Source of the DNA: DATKMK01 sp035541895
GTDB lineage: Bacteria; Desulfobacterota; Binatia; HRBIN30; JACQVA1
Assembly (NCBI GenBank): GCA_035541895.1
Contig: DATKMK010000020.1
Location: 21,450-85,449, forward strand
DNA length: 64,000 bases
Direction: 5' to 3'
In this document: positions 25,788 to 33,542 of the stretch, piece by piece
How positions within the stretch are numbered: position 1 is the first letter of the stretch
Layout of the letters: the number at the start of each line of letters is the position of its first letter
The notes under the pieces: generated by a model
What the model was told of the DNA's origin: nothing
What the model saw: the letters and a program-made list of their open reading frames with translations, nothing else
Database searches by the model: none
Program-made: the position numbers and the translations under genes

Positions 25788-28634
25788 ATGCGCGGATCCC
25801 GAGCAGGATCTCGCCGAGGTCGGCGTGTTTCTGCGCGGCGGATCGCCGTACGCCTCGCCGTCGTCGCGGGTGCGCTGATTGTGGCGCACGGCGCGGTCGC
25901 GCAGGAAGTACTCTCGTGCGGGGCGGCGCTCCAGCGGTCGCTCGCCGCGGGAGCGGTCGAGACCTACGAGCTTCCCGCGCAGTCGACCGGACCGGTTGTC
26001 ATCGAAATCGCCGACGTCTCGAGCACGATCGGTTTGCTGAAACTCCGCGCCAGCGGCCCGGACGGTGTGACGGAGACGTGCAGCGGCACGCTCCAGCTCG
26101 ACCATGGCGCCGGCACTACCATTGAGGTGTCGGACTGTCTCGGCAAGGACAGCGGCCAGTACACTATTACCGCCAACGCGGTTGCACCAAGCGCGGATTA
26201 CTGTGCCCGCGCGCTGACGTGCGGCGCGACGGCGGACGGGGTTGGCTTCGCGACACCGGGCGAGGTCGACTCGTACGAAATCCTCACCACCGCGGGCACC
26301 ACCTACACCCTCGCGGCGTCCAACGTGAGTGCCAGCATCGGGGCGTTGCACCTGCGCGTGTACGATCCAACCGGCTCGCTGGTGTCGCATGGCGACTCCT
26401 GTTCGGGGAGCGTGAGTTTCACCAGTTCCAGTGGCGGGGTGTACACGCTGCTGGCGAGCGCGTGCGATGGCCCGCGCACGGGAGACTACCGCATCACCCG
26501 CTCCAGCGGCGATTGCGAGCCGGGGCCGGTCATCACCTCGTTCGTAGTCGCGAGCGCGGACGACATCCCGCTGAACCCGGCCGGCTTCGACGACGGCGGC
26601 CGACCGGTGTTCGTGCGCCAGTTCGGTCGGGGCTTCTCGCTGGTGATCGAAGCACACCCGGGAAGCGATCGCGCGGCGGTCGGCAACAGCGCATACGACC
26701 CAGATGGTCTCGACGGGTTGCCCGACCTGCAAGTTTTGCTCTCTCACCCGATCGGCAACGGCAGTCCAGCGGTGTGCGATGCGACCTTTCCCCTGCTCGG
26801 CGGAGTGCCGGCGGCCAGCCCGTTTGCCTACTTCAACACGACAACGACCGTGAACGCGATCAACGACTTCGGTTGCCGCGTGAGTGACGGGGTCGGCAAT
26901 CATTTGGGTCGCGGGTCGGCGCTCGATGCGTGCACGGTCTCTGATCAGGGATTCGGGTTCGGCTTCGTTGATTCGACCACGACGATGCAGTTCTGCGCGT
27001 CGATCCAAACCGCGTGGGCCTTTCCACCAGGGGATACCGTGGTCATGGCTCGGGTGCGTAACCGCAATGGTGTGGTTGGCGCCGCACGCCAAATTGTCGT
27101 CCGGATTCTCAACGGAACGCCGGGACCCGCGCATCTGGTCGCGGACATCGCGCCGGGGCTGAATCGGTTCGACGATCCCGCGACGCCGCAACATCTCGTG
27201 GCGGCCGGCTCGGCGCTGTATTTCACCGCCGACGATGGCACCCACGGCGTCGAGCTGTGGCGGAGCGACGGCACCGCTGCGGAGACGCGGATCGTGAAAG
27301 ACATTCGTCCCGGTTCCGACAGCTCGGCCCCCGACAGTCTCGTCAATGTGAACGGCACCATCTTCTTCACCGCCGACGACGGCGTGCACGGCCGCGAACT
27401 GTGGAAGAGCGACGGTACCGACGCGGGGACTGAGTTGGTTGCCGATTTGAGCCCTGGAGCGGACTCGACCGCGCTGCAAAATCTCACCGCCGTCGGCGAT
27501 CTGCTGTACTTCACCGCCGAGTCGCTCTTCGGCGTGGAACTGTGGATGAGCGACGGCACCGATGCAGGAACGGTGCTGGTCAAGGACATCAATCCCGGAG
27601 CCGCCGACTCACGGCCATCCTGGCTCACCCCGTTCAAGGGCGCACTGTATTTCGCCGCGGATGACGGACAAACCGGTGTCGAACTCTGGCGCAGCGATGG
27701 AAGTAGTGCCGGCACCGTGCGCGTTGCTGATATCAATCCGGGGTCGGCCAGTGCCGGGGTGCAGTATCTGACCCAGGCCGGCAGCACCCTGTTCTTCGGC
27801 GCCGATGACGGGCAGCACGGACAAGAATTGTGGCGGACCGACGGCACCAGCAGTGGAACGCGGCTGGTGAAGAACATTTTCCAAGGGACGGTGCCCGACG
27901 CGGGCTCGAATCCGCAGTCGCTCACCAACGTCAACGGCACGCTGTTCTTTGCCGCGACCAGCCTCGATGAGGGCACCGAGTTGTGGCGCAGCGACGGCAC
28001 CGAGGCCGGCACCGTGCTGGTCAGCAACATCGACCCTCGTCCCCAATCGTCGTCGTCGCCGCAGAATCTGACGGCCGTCGGCAACACGTTGTTCTTCACC
28101 GCAGACGACGGCGCGCATGGCCGCGAATTGTGGCGCAGCAACGGAACGGCGGCGACCACCACGTTGGTCCGAGACATTGTTCCCGGCCCGCCTTCGGGAA
28201 GCCCTTCGAATCTCATCAATGCGCAGGGCGCGCTGCTGTTTTCCGCGTCCGACGGCACCAGCGGAGTTGAACCGTGGCGCAGCGACGGCACCGAGAGCGG
28301 TACCATTGTGCTGCAGGACATCAACTCCGGACCCGCTTCATCGGATCCGGGACGCTTCACCGTCGTCGGCAACAACGTCGACTTTGTCGCCAACAACGGT
28401 CAAACCGGTTTCGAGCTGTGGACCGTGTCCGTGCCGACCGTCGCGCAGATCTGTTCGGGAGACTGCAATCGTGACGGTACGGTTTCCGTTGACGAATTGG
28501 TCCGCGCGGTTGCAATTGCATTAGGCATGGCGAGCGTCGACGACTGTTCGCCTGCCGACACCGACGGCAATGGAGTCGTCACCGTCGACGAACTCGTGCA
28601 AGCCGTCAACAGCGCGCTCAATGGCTGCAGCTAA
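25788..28634 (+). CDS. Large secreted protein: PPC-like domains, ELWxxDGT repeats, dockerin-like C terminus
   Basis: In this 948-residue protein a long basic signal region (1 to about 38) leads to two PPC-like beta domains with paired cysteines (about 40-135 and 140-245). A middle domain of unknown type spans about 246-465. Residues about 472-881 hold eight ELWxxDGT repeats plus a partial ninth. The end (about 891-948) has two calcium loops, DCNRDGTVSVDEL and DTDGNGVVTVDEL, in a dockerin-like pair. It follows the anti-sigma gene by seven bases. The N-terminal third is homologous to the copy 2 protein. It may be the exported effector or sensor of the cassette. Confidence 0.78.
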   Translation: MRGSRAGSRRGRRVSARRIAVRLAVVAGALIVAHGAVAQEVLSCGAALQRSLAAGAVETYELPAQSTGPVVIEIADVSSTIGLLKLRASGPDGVTETCSGTLQLDHGAGTTIEVSDCLGKDSGQYTITANAVAPSADYCARALTCGATADGVGFATPGEVDSYEILTTAGTTYTLAASNVSASIGALHLRVYDPTGSLVSHGDSCSGSVSFTSSSGGVYTLLASACDGPRTGDYRITRSSGDCEPGPVITSFVVASADDIPLNPAGFDDGGRPVFVRQFGRGFSLVIEAHPGSDRAAVGNSAYDPDGLDGLPDLQVLLSHPIGNGSPAVCDATFPLLGGVPAASPFAYFNTTTTVNAINDFGCRVSDGVGNHLGRGSALDACTVSDQGFGFGFVDSTTTMQFCASIQTAWAFPPGDTVVMARVRNRNGVVGAARQIVVRILNGTPGPAHLVADIAPGLNRFDDPATPQHLVAAGSALYFTADDGTHGVELWRSDGTAAETRIVKDIRPGSDSSAPDSLVNVNGTIFFTADDGVHGRELWKSDGTDAGTELVADLSPGADSTALQNLTAVGDLLYFTAESLFGVELWMSDGTDAGTVLVKDINPGAADSRPSWLTPFKGALYFAADDGQTGVELWRSDGSSAGTVRVADINPGSASAGVQYLTQAGSTLFFGADDGQHGQELWRTDGTSSGTRLVKNIFQGTVPDAGSNPQSLTNVNGTLFFAATSLDEGTELWRSDGTEAGTVLVSNIDPRPQSSSSPQNLTAVGNTLFFTADDGAHGRELWRSNGTAATTTLVRDIVPGPPSGSPSNLINAQGALLFSASDGTSGVEPWRSDGTESGTIVLQDINSGPASSDPGRFTVVGNNVDFVANNGQTGFELWTVSVPTVAQICSGDCNRDGTVSVDELVRAVAIALGMASVDDCSPADTDGNGVVTVDELVQAVNSALNGCS
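27201..28430 (+). repeat. ELWxxDGT tandem protein repeats
   Basis: Eight complete units of about 48-52 codons plus a final partial one. Each runs LYFTADDG-x-HG-x-ELWRSDGT-x-AGT-x-LVKDI-x-PG with small changes: RELWKSDGT, VELWMSDGT, QELWRTDGT and a diverged VEPWRSDGT in unit 8. Repeats of this kind are thought to build a beta-propeller-like secreted domain. Confidence 0.85.
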
Positions 28635-28651
28635 TCGGCCGACCGTGCGCA

Positions 28652-29887
28652 TCAGAACGTCCACTCGATCTGGCCAGTGTAAATCACGTCCGCTCGCAGA
28701 CCGTCACGATTGAGCGGAAACTGGAAGTTACCCGACAACACGAACTGGCCGATGGGGTTCACCTTGAACCCGACCGCCGACTGCAGAACGTCGTCGTTCA
28801 CGCCGTCGCGCTTGTCGTCGTGGAACCCAAGGAAGTCCGCCGTGAGCGTCAGGCGTTTGACCACCAGGAGATCGGTCCCGGCGATCCATTGTGCCTGACT
28901 CACGTCCTTGCCGCTGCGGAACGCGTAGCCGAGATTGAGGTGGGGTGAGACGCGCCCAAACGTCTTCGAAGCGATCAGCCATGGCGTAAATGTCACGTCG
29001 TGGAATCCCAGAAAATCGTCGGCATTGCCCGTCGGCACCGTGAGCACGCCGGCGGCGGCCACGTCCGCATAGCGCGTGTCAAGCAGATGCCACTTGCCGC
29101 GCAGAAACAAGTCGCCGGTGCCGGTGGCGGAGTCGTCGAACGAATCGACCGCACACTGATACGGGGCGTTGCTGCACAATTGGCCCGAGGCGGCGTCGAG
29201 CTTTCCGGCCGAGTTGGTCACGAACGCCGCGTGCGAGAAGCCGCTCGGCGTGATGACCGCGGTGGCGGTTGCGTTCATGCGCGCGCGGTTGACCGACAAC
29301 GCGAGACTCACGTCGATGTCGTCGGTCACGCCGTACGCCGCGGTGAAGAACAACAGGTCGAATCCGAGCGAAAGTTTGAGCGTCGTGTTCAACCGATCAT
29401 TCTTGTATTGCTCGCGATCTCCCGGCGGCAGGCTGTTCAGCAAACTCTGCGAGATGGCGCTTTGCGAGAACACCAGGTGGTTCAGCGAGTTGCCTTCTAA
29501 CGTGTCGAAGTCGATGCGCGTGTAGGAGACGCTGAGGGTGCCGACGTGCCGGCCGAGGGTTTGTGCGCGCTCGGCGAGGCTGGGGCCGAGACTTTGCGGC
29601 AGTCGCACGAACGTGTCGAGGTCGGGATCCCAGGCGAAGCGAAACGCGCCGCTCGCCGACGGGATCGGCGCCTGCGAACGGGCCGCGGCCAGCGCCGCGG
29701 ACAGCGATCGAAATTGATCGGCAAAGTGCAGCGGTTGCGGCTCGGAGACACCGGGCTGGATCGTGGTGCCGAGTTGGCCGCCGAACAAACCCGGGATCCG
29801 CTGATCGAGCGCTTGCCCGTGCGCGCGGTGGTTCGCCGCGAGCAGTGCGCCGATCAGCAGGACCACACGGACCAATCGTCCAGTCAT
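28652..29887 (-). CDS. Outer-membrane beta-barrel protein, cassette copy 2
   Basis: This 411-residue paralogue of the 20985-22199 protein has a signal peptide (about 1-24, ending RAHGQ), LDQRIPGLFGGQLGTTIQ, SQAPIPSASGAFRFAWDPD in the same position, and a VIYTGQIEWTF end. An extra loop near 225-245 contains two cysteines. Its ATG overlaps the protease stop as ATGA at 29884-29887, so barrel and protease are made together. Pore or ligand unknown. Confidence 0.8.
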   Translation of the reverse strand: MTGRLVRVVLLIGALLAANHRAHGQALDQRIPGLFGGQLGTTIQPGVSEPQPLHFADQFRSLSAALAAARSQAPIPSASGAFRFAWDPDLDTFVRLPQSLGPSLAERAQTLGRHVGTLSVSYTRIDFDTLEGNSLNHLVFSQSAISQSLLNSLPPGDREQYKNDRLNTTLKLSLGFDLLFFTAAYGVTDDIDVSLALSVNRARMNATATAVITPSGFSHAAFVTNSAGKLDAASGQLCSNAPYQCAVDSFDDSATGTGDLFLRGKWHLLDTRYADVAAAGVLTVPTGNADDFLGFHDVTFTPWLIASKTFGRVSPHLNLGYAFRSGKDVSQAQWIAGTDLLVVKRLTLTADFLGFHDDKRDGVNDDVLQSAVGFKVNPIGQFVLSGNFQFPLNRDGLRADVIYTGQIEWTF

Positions 29888-31779
29888 CGACGCTCCGCAA
29901 TCTTCCACGCACCGCCGTCACGGACGAGGGTCTTGGTCAGGCGCACTTCGACCCGTGTCGGCTTGTCGCTCTCGCGATCGACGAAACGGTCGCGGCGGGT
30001 GTACGACACGCTCACCCGATCGCCGAGATGCTCGATGGTGACGTCGGTGATCTCGACCACCAGATCGACCGCGGAATCGAGATACGCCTGCAATGCGTCG
30101 CGCTGGCGGACCGAGAACGACACGTACAGGCTCGCCAAGCGGTCGAGATCCTTTTGTTCGTGGGCGCGGCGGTAGGCTTCGAGAAAGGCCGTTACGTCGG
30201 CGTCGCCGGCTGAGGGCGAGGGCTCAACGGCCAACGCGGTCGAATCGAACCACCACCAGTGCCGCCAGCGATCCGCGCGCGAATGCGGCCCGCTCGCTGG
30301 CGAGGTCGCGTGCGGACGAGGGCGCGAGGACGGCTCGTCGACAACCCCTTCAGCCTCCAGCAGCAACCGGTAGGCGTTGACGCTGGTGTTGCTGGGATTT
30401 TGAATCGACTGCCCTTCTTCGACCGAAACCTCCACCGGCAGACGACGCAGCATGTTGAGCACCAACCGCTTCTGCAGCGCGAAGAAGTCGTCGACCTGGC
30501 CCTCCACACTGTCCGAACTTTTCTCTACTCCGGTGGCGGTATCGATGATTTGGGCGTCGATGCGAATCGTATTGCCGACGACGTGAAACGAGCCGGTGAG
30601 GAGCGTCCCGATTCCCAGCCGCTGGGCGATCGCCAACTGATCGGGATGCCGCGGGTCGGCGTTGCGGTCGATCGCTTCCGGCGAGTAGACCCGGAGCGCC
30701 CGTACCTTGCTCAGCTCCGTGTTGAGGGCGATGCGGACGGCCTTGCCGATCCAATCGTTTTGCGGCTCGGCGCGCAAATCATGAAACTCCATCACCCCGA
30801 TCGTGTTCACGCTGCGCGAGGCAACGGTCGGACCGCTCCGGACGTCGACCGTCGGTGTCGCCGGTGCAAGCGCGACGTTTGCCCCTGGTTTCACGGCCGC
30901 AAGGACGAGGTCGGTGCCTTCCATCTTGTGATACGGATGCTGACCGCCGCCGCTGAGACGCGGCACTTCGCGGGCCACGTAGCCGAACAGATCGGAGACG
31001 GTCAGCAAGCCGTCACCGTCGCTGTCGGCCGCGCCGTTCAATCCTTCCAGCAGTGCGTATGTGAATGCGCCATGCGCAAGGTCGGCGTTCTCCTTCGACT
31101 CTTCGCCCGGCTTGCTCGCGGCGAGCAGGAAGAAGCCTTCGCTCACCGACAGCCGTGCGCTCGAATCATCCGCCGGAAGCAAGCCGGACGTCGTGCGCAG
31201 CGCGCCGGCGTGACAGGTGTCGAGCATGAGCACCATCCCGCGAACGTTCCGGCGCACGACCCGGACCATCTCGTCGAAGTCAGACATTCGCAGGCCGGCG
31301 GTCACCAGGTTCTCGTCGTTTGCGTTGAAGGGAAGGAAGTAATAGCTGCGTGACGCGCGATCTTGCACTCCGTGACCGGCCAAGAAGATGACCACCACGT
31401 CGTCCGGACCTGCGTGAGCCAGGAACCTTTCGAAGCTGTCGAGGATGCTCTCGCGCGTGACTTCGGCGTTGGCCAAGATCAACGTGTTGATGTTCCCGTA
31501 CAAGGACCGATTGCTTGGCCGCTCCAGGGCGCTCGCCACCGCGCGGGCGTCCGCGTCGGCGAATTGTAGGTCGAAGTCGGCCCGCTGATAGTGGCTGACG
31601 CCGATGGCCAGTACCCACAAGGTCGGTGTGCTGGCGATTGCTTCAGCGGCGACGCGAGGCGGTGAGGCCGACCACCGAGTCAGCGTTCGACCGGAACGCG
31701 GTTGATGCAGTGCCCACACAGCGAGCGCGCTGATTGCGGCGCATCCGCCCAACGTTGCAAGTTTTCCGGCCGCCGTCAT
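29884..31779 (-). CDS. Caspase-like (C14) protease with EF-hand-like loop, copy 2
   Basis: This 631-residue paralogue of the copy 1 protease has a hydrophobic segment about 7-25, a caspase domain with His136 (FLAGHGVQ) and Cys189 (MLDTCHAG), and the shared stretches GLRMSDFDEM and RVVRRNVRG. The embedded loop D252-S-D-G-D-G-L-L-T-V-S-D263 keeps the calcium ligands but ends in Asp instead of Glu. A TolB/FlgO-like domain (about 325-455) and an NTF2-like C terminus follow. The start at 31779 is inferred by alignment with copy 1; an ATG six codons upstream is also in frame. Confidence 0.85.
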   Translation of the reverse strand: MTAAGKLATLGGCAAISALAVWALHQPRSGRTLTRWSASPPRVAAEAIASTPTLWVLAIGVSHYQRADFDLQFADADARAVASALERPSNRSLYGNINTLILANAEVTRESILDSFERFLAHAGPDDVVVIFLAGHGVQDRASRSYYFLPFNANDENLVTAGLRMSDFDEMVRVVRRNVRGMVLMLDTCHAGALRTTSGLLPADDSSARLSVSEGFFLLAASKPGEESKENADLAHGAFTYALLEGLNGAADSDGDGLLTVSDLFGYVAREVPRLSGGGQHPYHKMEGTDLVLAAVKPGANVALAPATPTVDVRSGPTVASRSVNTIGVMEFHDLRAEPQNDWIGKAVRIALNTELSKVRALRVYSPEAIDRNADPRHPDQLAIAQRLGIGTLLTGSFHVVGNTIRIDAQIIDTATGVEKSSDSVEGQVDDFFALQKRLVLNMLRRLPVEVSVEEGQSIQNPSNTSVNAYRLLLEAEGVVDEPSSRPRPHATSPASGPHSRADRWRHWWWFDSTALAVEPSPSAGDADVTAFLEAYRRAHEQKDLDRLASLYVSFSVRQRDALQAYLDSAVDLVVEITDVTIEHLGDRVSVSYTRRDRFVDRESDKPTRVEVRLTKTLVRDGGAWKIAERR

Positions 31780-31963
31780 CGCGTCACAGCCCGGCATTTT
31801 CACATGGGGGACACAGGTTGCAACTCGTTCTGCATCATCCAGGGCGATGACACATACCCATCGCGTGCAGCAAACCGACGAACCACGGCATCTCCACCGG
31901 CAACAGGTGGCAGCGTATGCACGCACGCGATAGAGTACGTTCACAGCACGGCAAAGGAACCGG
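31780..31963. promoter_or_regulatory. Divergent control region, cassette copy 2, with GGTTGCAAC element
   Basis: These 184 bases lie between the divergent protease and sigma genes. GGTTGCAAC at 31816-31824 repeats nine bases of the copy 1 palindrome, its GTTGCAAC core starting 38 bases from the protease start. The arms beyond the eight-base core are not symmetric here. No consensus sigma-70 promoter was identified. Confidence 0.4.
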
Positions 31964-32935
31964 ATGCCGACATCGTCCAGCGACACGCGGGAAGCACTCG
32001 ACCTCATTCGCCGCGCTTTGGCCGGCGAACCATCCGCCACGCTGGAATTTCAGCAGATCTACGGGGAACTCATCTACGGCTACCCGATTCGCGTCTACCG
32101 CCTGCCCGCGGACGAGGCGGGCGACTTCTACGTCTTTGCGTTCGACCAGGGACGAATCTTCCGTCGCTTGCGCACATTCGAAGGTCGCGCGCCGCTGCGG
32201 GCCTATTTGCTCGGCTTTGTCCTCGACGATCTGGTGCTCGAATGGAAACGTGGGCAGCGCGAGATCGAGACCGTCCCGATCGAAAGCGTCGGCGAACTAC
32301 CCGACGGCGGTGACACGATGAGAGGGTTCCGGAGTACGGCGGGCGGCGGGAACACGACTGACCCACATCCCCCGATCGACCAGATCCTCGGGGATCTGGC
32401 CCCACCGAAGTCGGTGGTGATGAAACTGCTGTACATCGAAGATTGCGAGTTGAGCCCGTCCGAGATTCGGTATGTCGCGGAGGTGTCGGGCCGCAGCATC
32501 GCCGACGTGCTGCAGCAGGTCGAAGAATTGCGCGCGGTCGTGCGCGAGCGGGAAGCCGCCGTCAAACAAGAAGAGGACGCGTTGGAGACCGTCCAGGCAT
32601 GGATCCAACTCTATCAGCGCCGCGTCCAGCGCGTGCAAGCCGATCTCGCCGAGTTGGCACCGAGTTCTCCGATCGCCACTCGGTTGCGCGAGGAGCAAAG
32701 CGACTTGGAACGAAAGATCGAGCGTCGGCGGCACCAACAGGAGAAGTTGCTGGCGCGGACGCGACGCCGCAAGGTCACGGCGCCGTACAAGCAGGTTGCC
32801 GCCATTCTCAATACGACGACCGGCAACGTCGGATCGCAAATCGCCCGGCTGCGACAAGAGCTGTCGGCGCTCCCGTCCATTCGGGGCGCGGTGGTCGATG
32901 CGGGAACATCAGATGACGAGCAACCCGAAGGATAG
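31964..32935 (+). CDS. Atypical ECF-like sigma factor with coiled-coil insert, copy 2
   Basis: A 323-residue paralogue of the copy 1 sigma factor. The region-2-like segment contains DQGRIFRRLRTFEGRAPLRAY and VLDDLVLEWKR. A longer Gly/Thr-rich linker (about 110-140) precedes the first HTH-like segment (LAPPKSVVMKLLYIED). A charged coiled coil follows, then the second HTH, TAPYKQVAAILNTTTGNVGS. GGAA precedes the ATG. It overlaps the anti-sigma gene by 23 bases. Both copies keep the two-HTH plus coil layout, so it is ancestral to the duplication. Confidence 0.75.
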   Translation: MPTSSSDTREALDLIRRALAGEPSATLEFQQIYGELIYGYPIRVYRLPADEAGDFYVFAFDQGRIFRRLRTFEGRAPLRAYLLGFVLDDLVLEWKRGQREIETVPIESVGELPDGGDTMRGFRSTAGGGNTTDPHPPIDQILGDLAPPKSVVMKLLYIEDCELSPSEIRYVAEVSGRSIADVLQQVEELRAVVREREAAVKQEEDALETVQAWIQLYQRRVQRVQADLAELAPSSPIATRLREEQSDLERKIERRRHQQEKLLARTRRRKVTAPYKQVAAILNTTTGNVGSQIARLRQELSALPSIRGAVVDAGTSDDEQPEG

Positions 32936-33524
32936 CGCTTGCCCGAGCGATGAGCTGCTGGTGGGATATCTGACCGCCGACCTGGCGGCAGCCGAGCGCC
33001 AGCGATGTGAAGCGCATCTCCGCGAGTGTGACCGTTGTGTGATCACGGCGGCGATGGTCCAGCGTCGATTGCGGATCGGCGACGAAGTGCCCATCGCGAT
33101 TCCCGACGCGATCGCCGCGCGGGTGCGCCCGCCGGTGCCAGTCGCATCGCCGGCCGCCGCACCCGTCACTCCTGCGCGGCGCTCCGACTGGGTCGCGGCC
33201 GTACGAGAGTGGGCGGGTTCGCTTGGCCGCCTGCCCATTCTCGTGCCCGCGGCCGTGGCCGCGGTTGCGGTGCTGTTGATTGTGTCACCACCACCCTCGA
33301 CGACGCCGTCCGGCGGAAGTCGTGCCGTACCGGGTTCCTCCGCGACGCTGCGGGTGACGAGGCATCACGTTCCGGTGTACGAGCGGCCCAGCTCGCGCAC
33401 TGCGGAAATCGCGAACCTCGATCGCGGGGAGTACGTGACCGTACGCGGGGAAGACCGAAACTGGTATCGGGTCGCGCTGCCGGACGGAAGAGAAGGCTGG
33501 GTTGAACGCGAGGCCTTCGAGTAG
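32913..33524 (+). CDS. Zinc-finger anti-sigma factor with C-terminal SH3b domain, copy 2
   Basis: In this 203-residue protein the zinc motif is H35-x3-C39-x2-C42 (HLRECDRC). A Pro/Ala/Arg linker is followed by a membrane helix at about 107-125. The outer SH3b-like domain (about 146-203) contains VTRHHVPVYERPS and NWYRVALPDGREGWVE, matching copy 1. Start ATG 32913 lies inside the sigma gene. It is expected to bind only its own sigma partner or, if specificity has not diverged, both. Confidence 0.82.
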   Translation: MTSNPKDSACPSDELLVGYLTADLAAAERQRCEAHLRECDRCVITAAMVQRRLRIGDEVPIAIPDAIAARVRPPVPVASPAAAPVTPARRSDWVAAVREWAGSLGRLPILVPAAVAAVAVLLIVSPPPSTTPSGGSRAVPGSSATLRVTRHHVPVYERPSSRTAEIANLDRGEYVTVRGEDRNWYRVALPDGREGWVEREAFE

Positions 33525-33542
33525 CAGAGAGCGAAGCCGGCC

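Larger units (their letters stand above)
20985..28634. repeat. Five-gene protease/sigma-factor cassette, copy 1
   Basis: Gene order: outer-membrane barrel and caspase-like protease leftward; sigma factor, anti-sigma factor and secreted dockerin-bearing protein rightward. Every gene has a homologue in the same place and orientation in copy 2 (28652-34895), with the same overlaps. The two copies are direct tandem duplicates separated by 17 bases. They differ mainly in the secreted protein, which carries ELWxxDGT repeats here and a cohesin-like domain in copy 2. Confidence 0.85.

Noticed and set aside
25665..27479. Long leftward open frame opposite the large secreted protein gene
   Set aside because: It is antisense to a convincing secreted protein with domains and repeats. 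Its translation is Arg/His/Val-rich without motifs, as expected for a shadow frame in GC-rich DNA.
26945..28396. Second long leftward frame with repetitive PSLRHxSxP pattern
   Set aside because: The repetition is the mirror of the ELWxxDGT repeats on the other strand. No ribosome site or family motif supports it.
24104..31963. Mobile element or recombination sites flanking the duplicated cassette
   Set aside because: No transposase, integrase, terminal inverted repeats or target duplications were found at 20982-20984, 28635-28651 or 34896-34946. The duplication looks old and unflanked.
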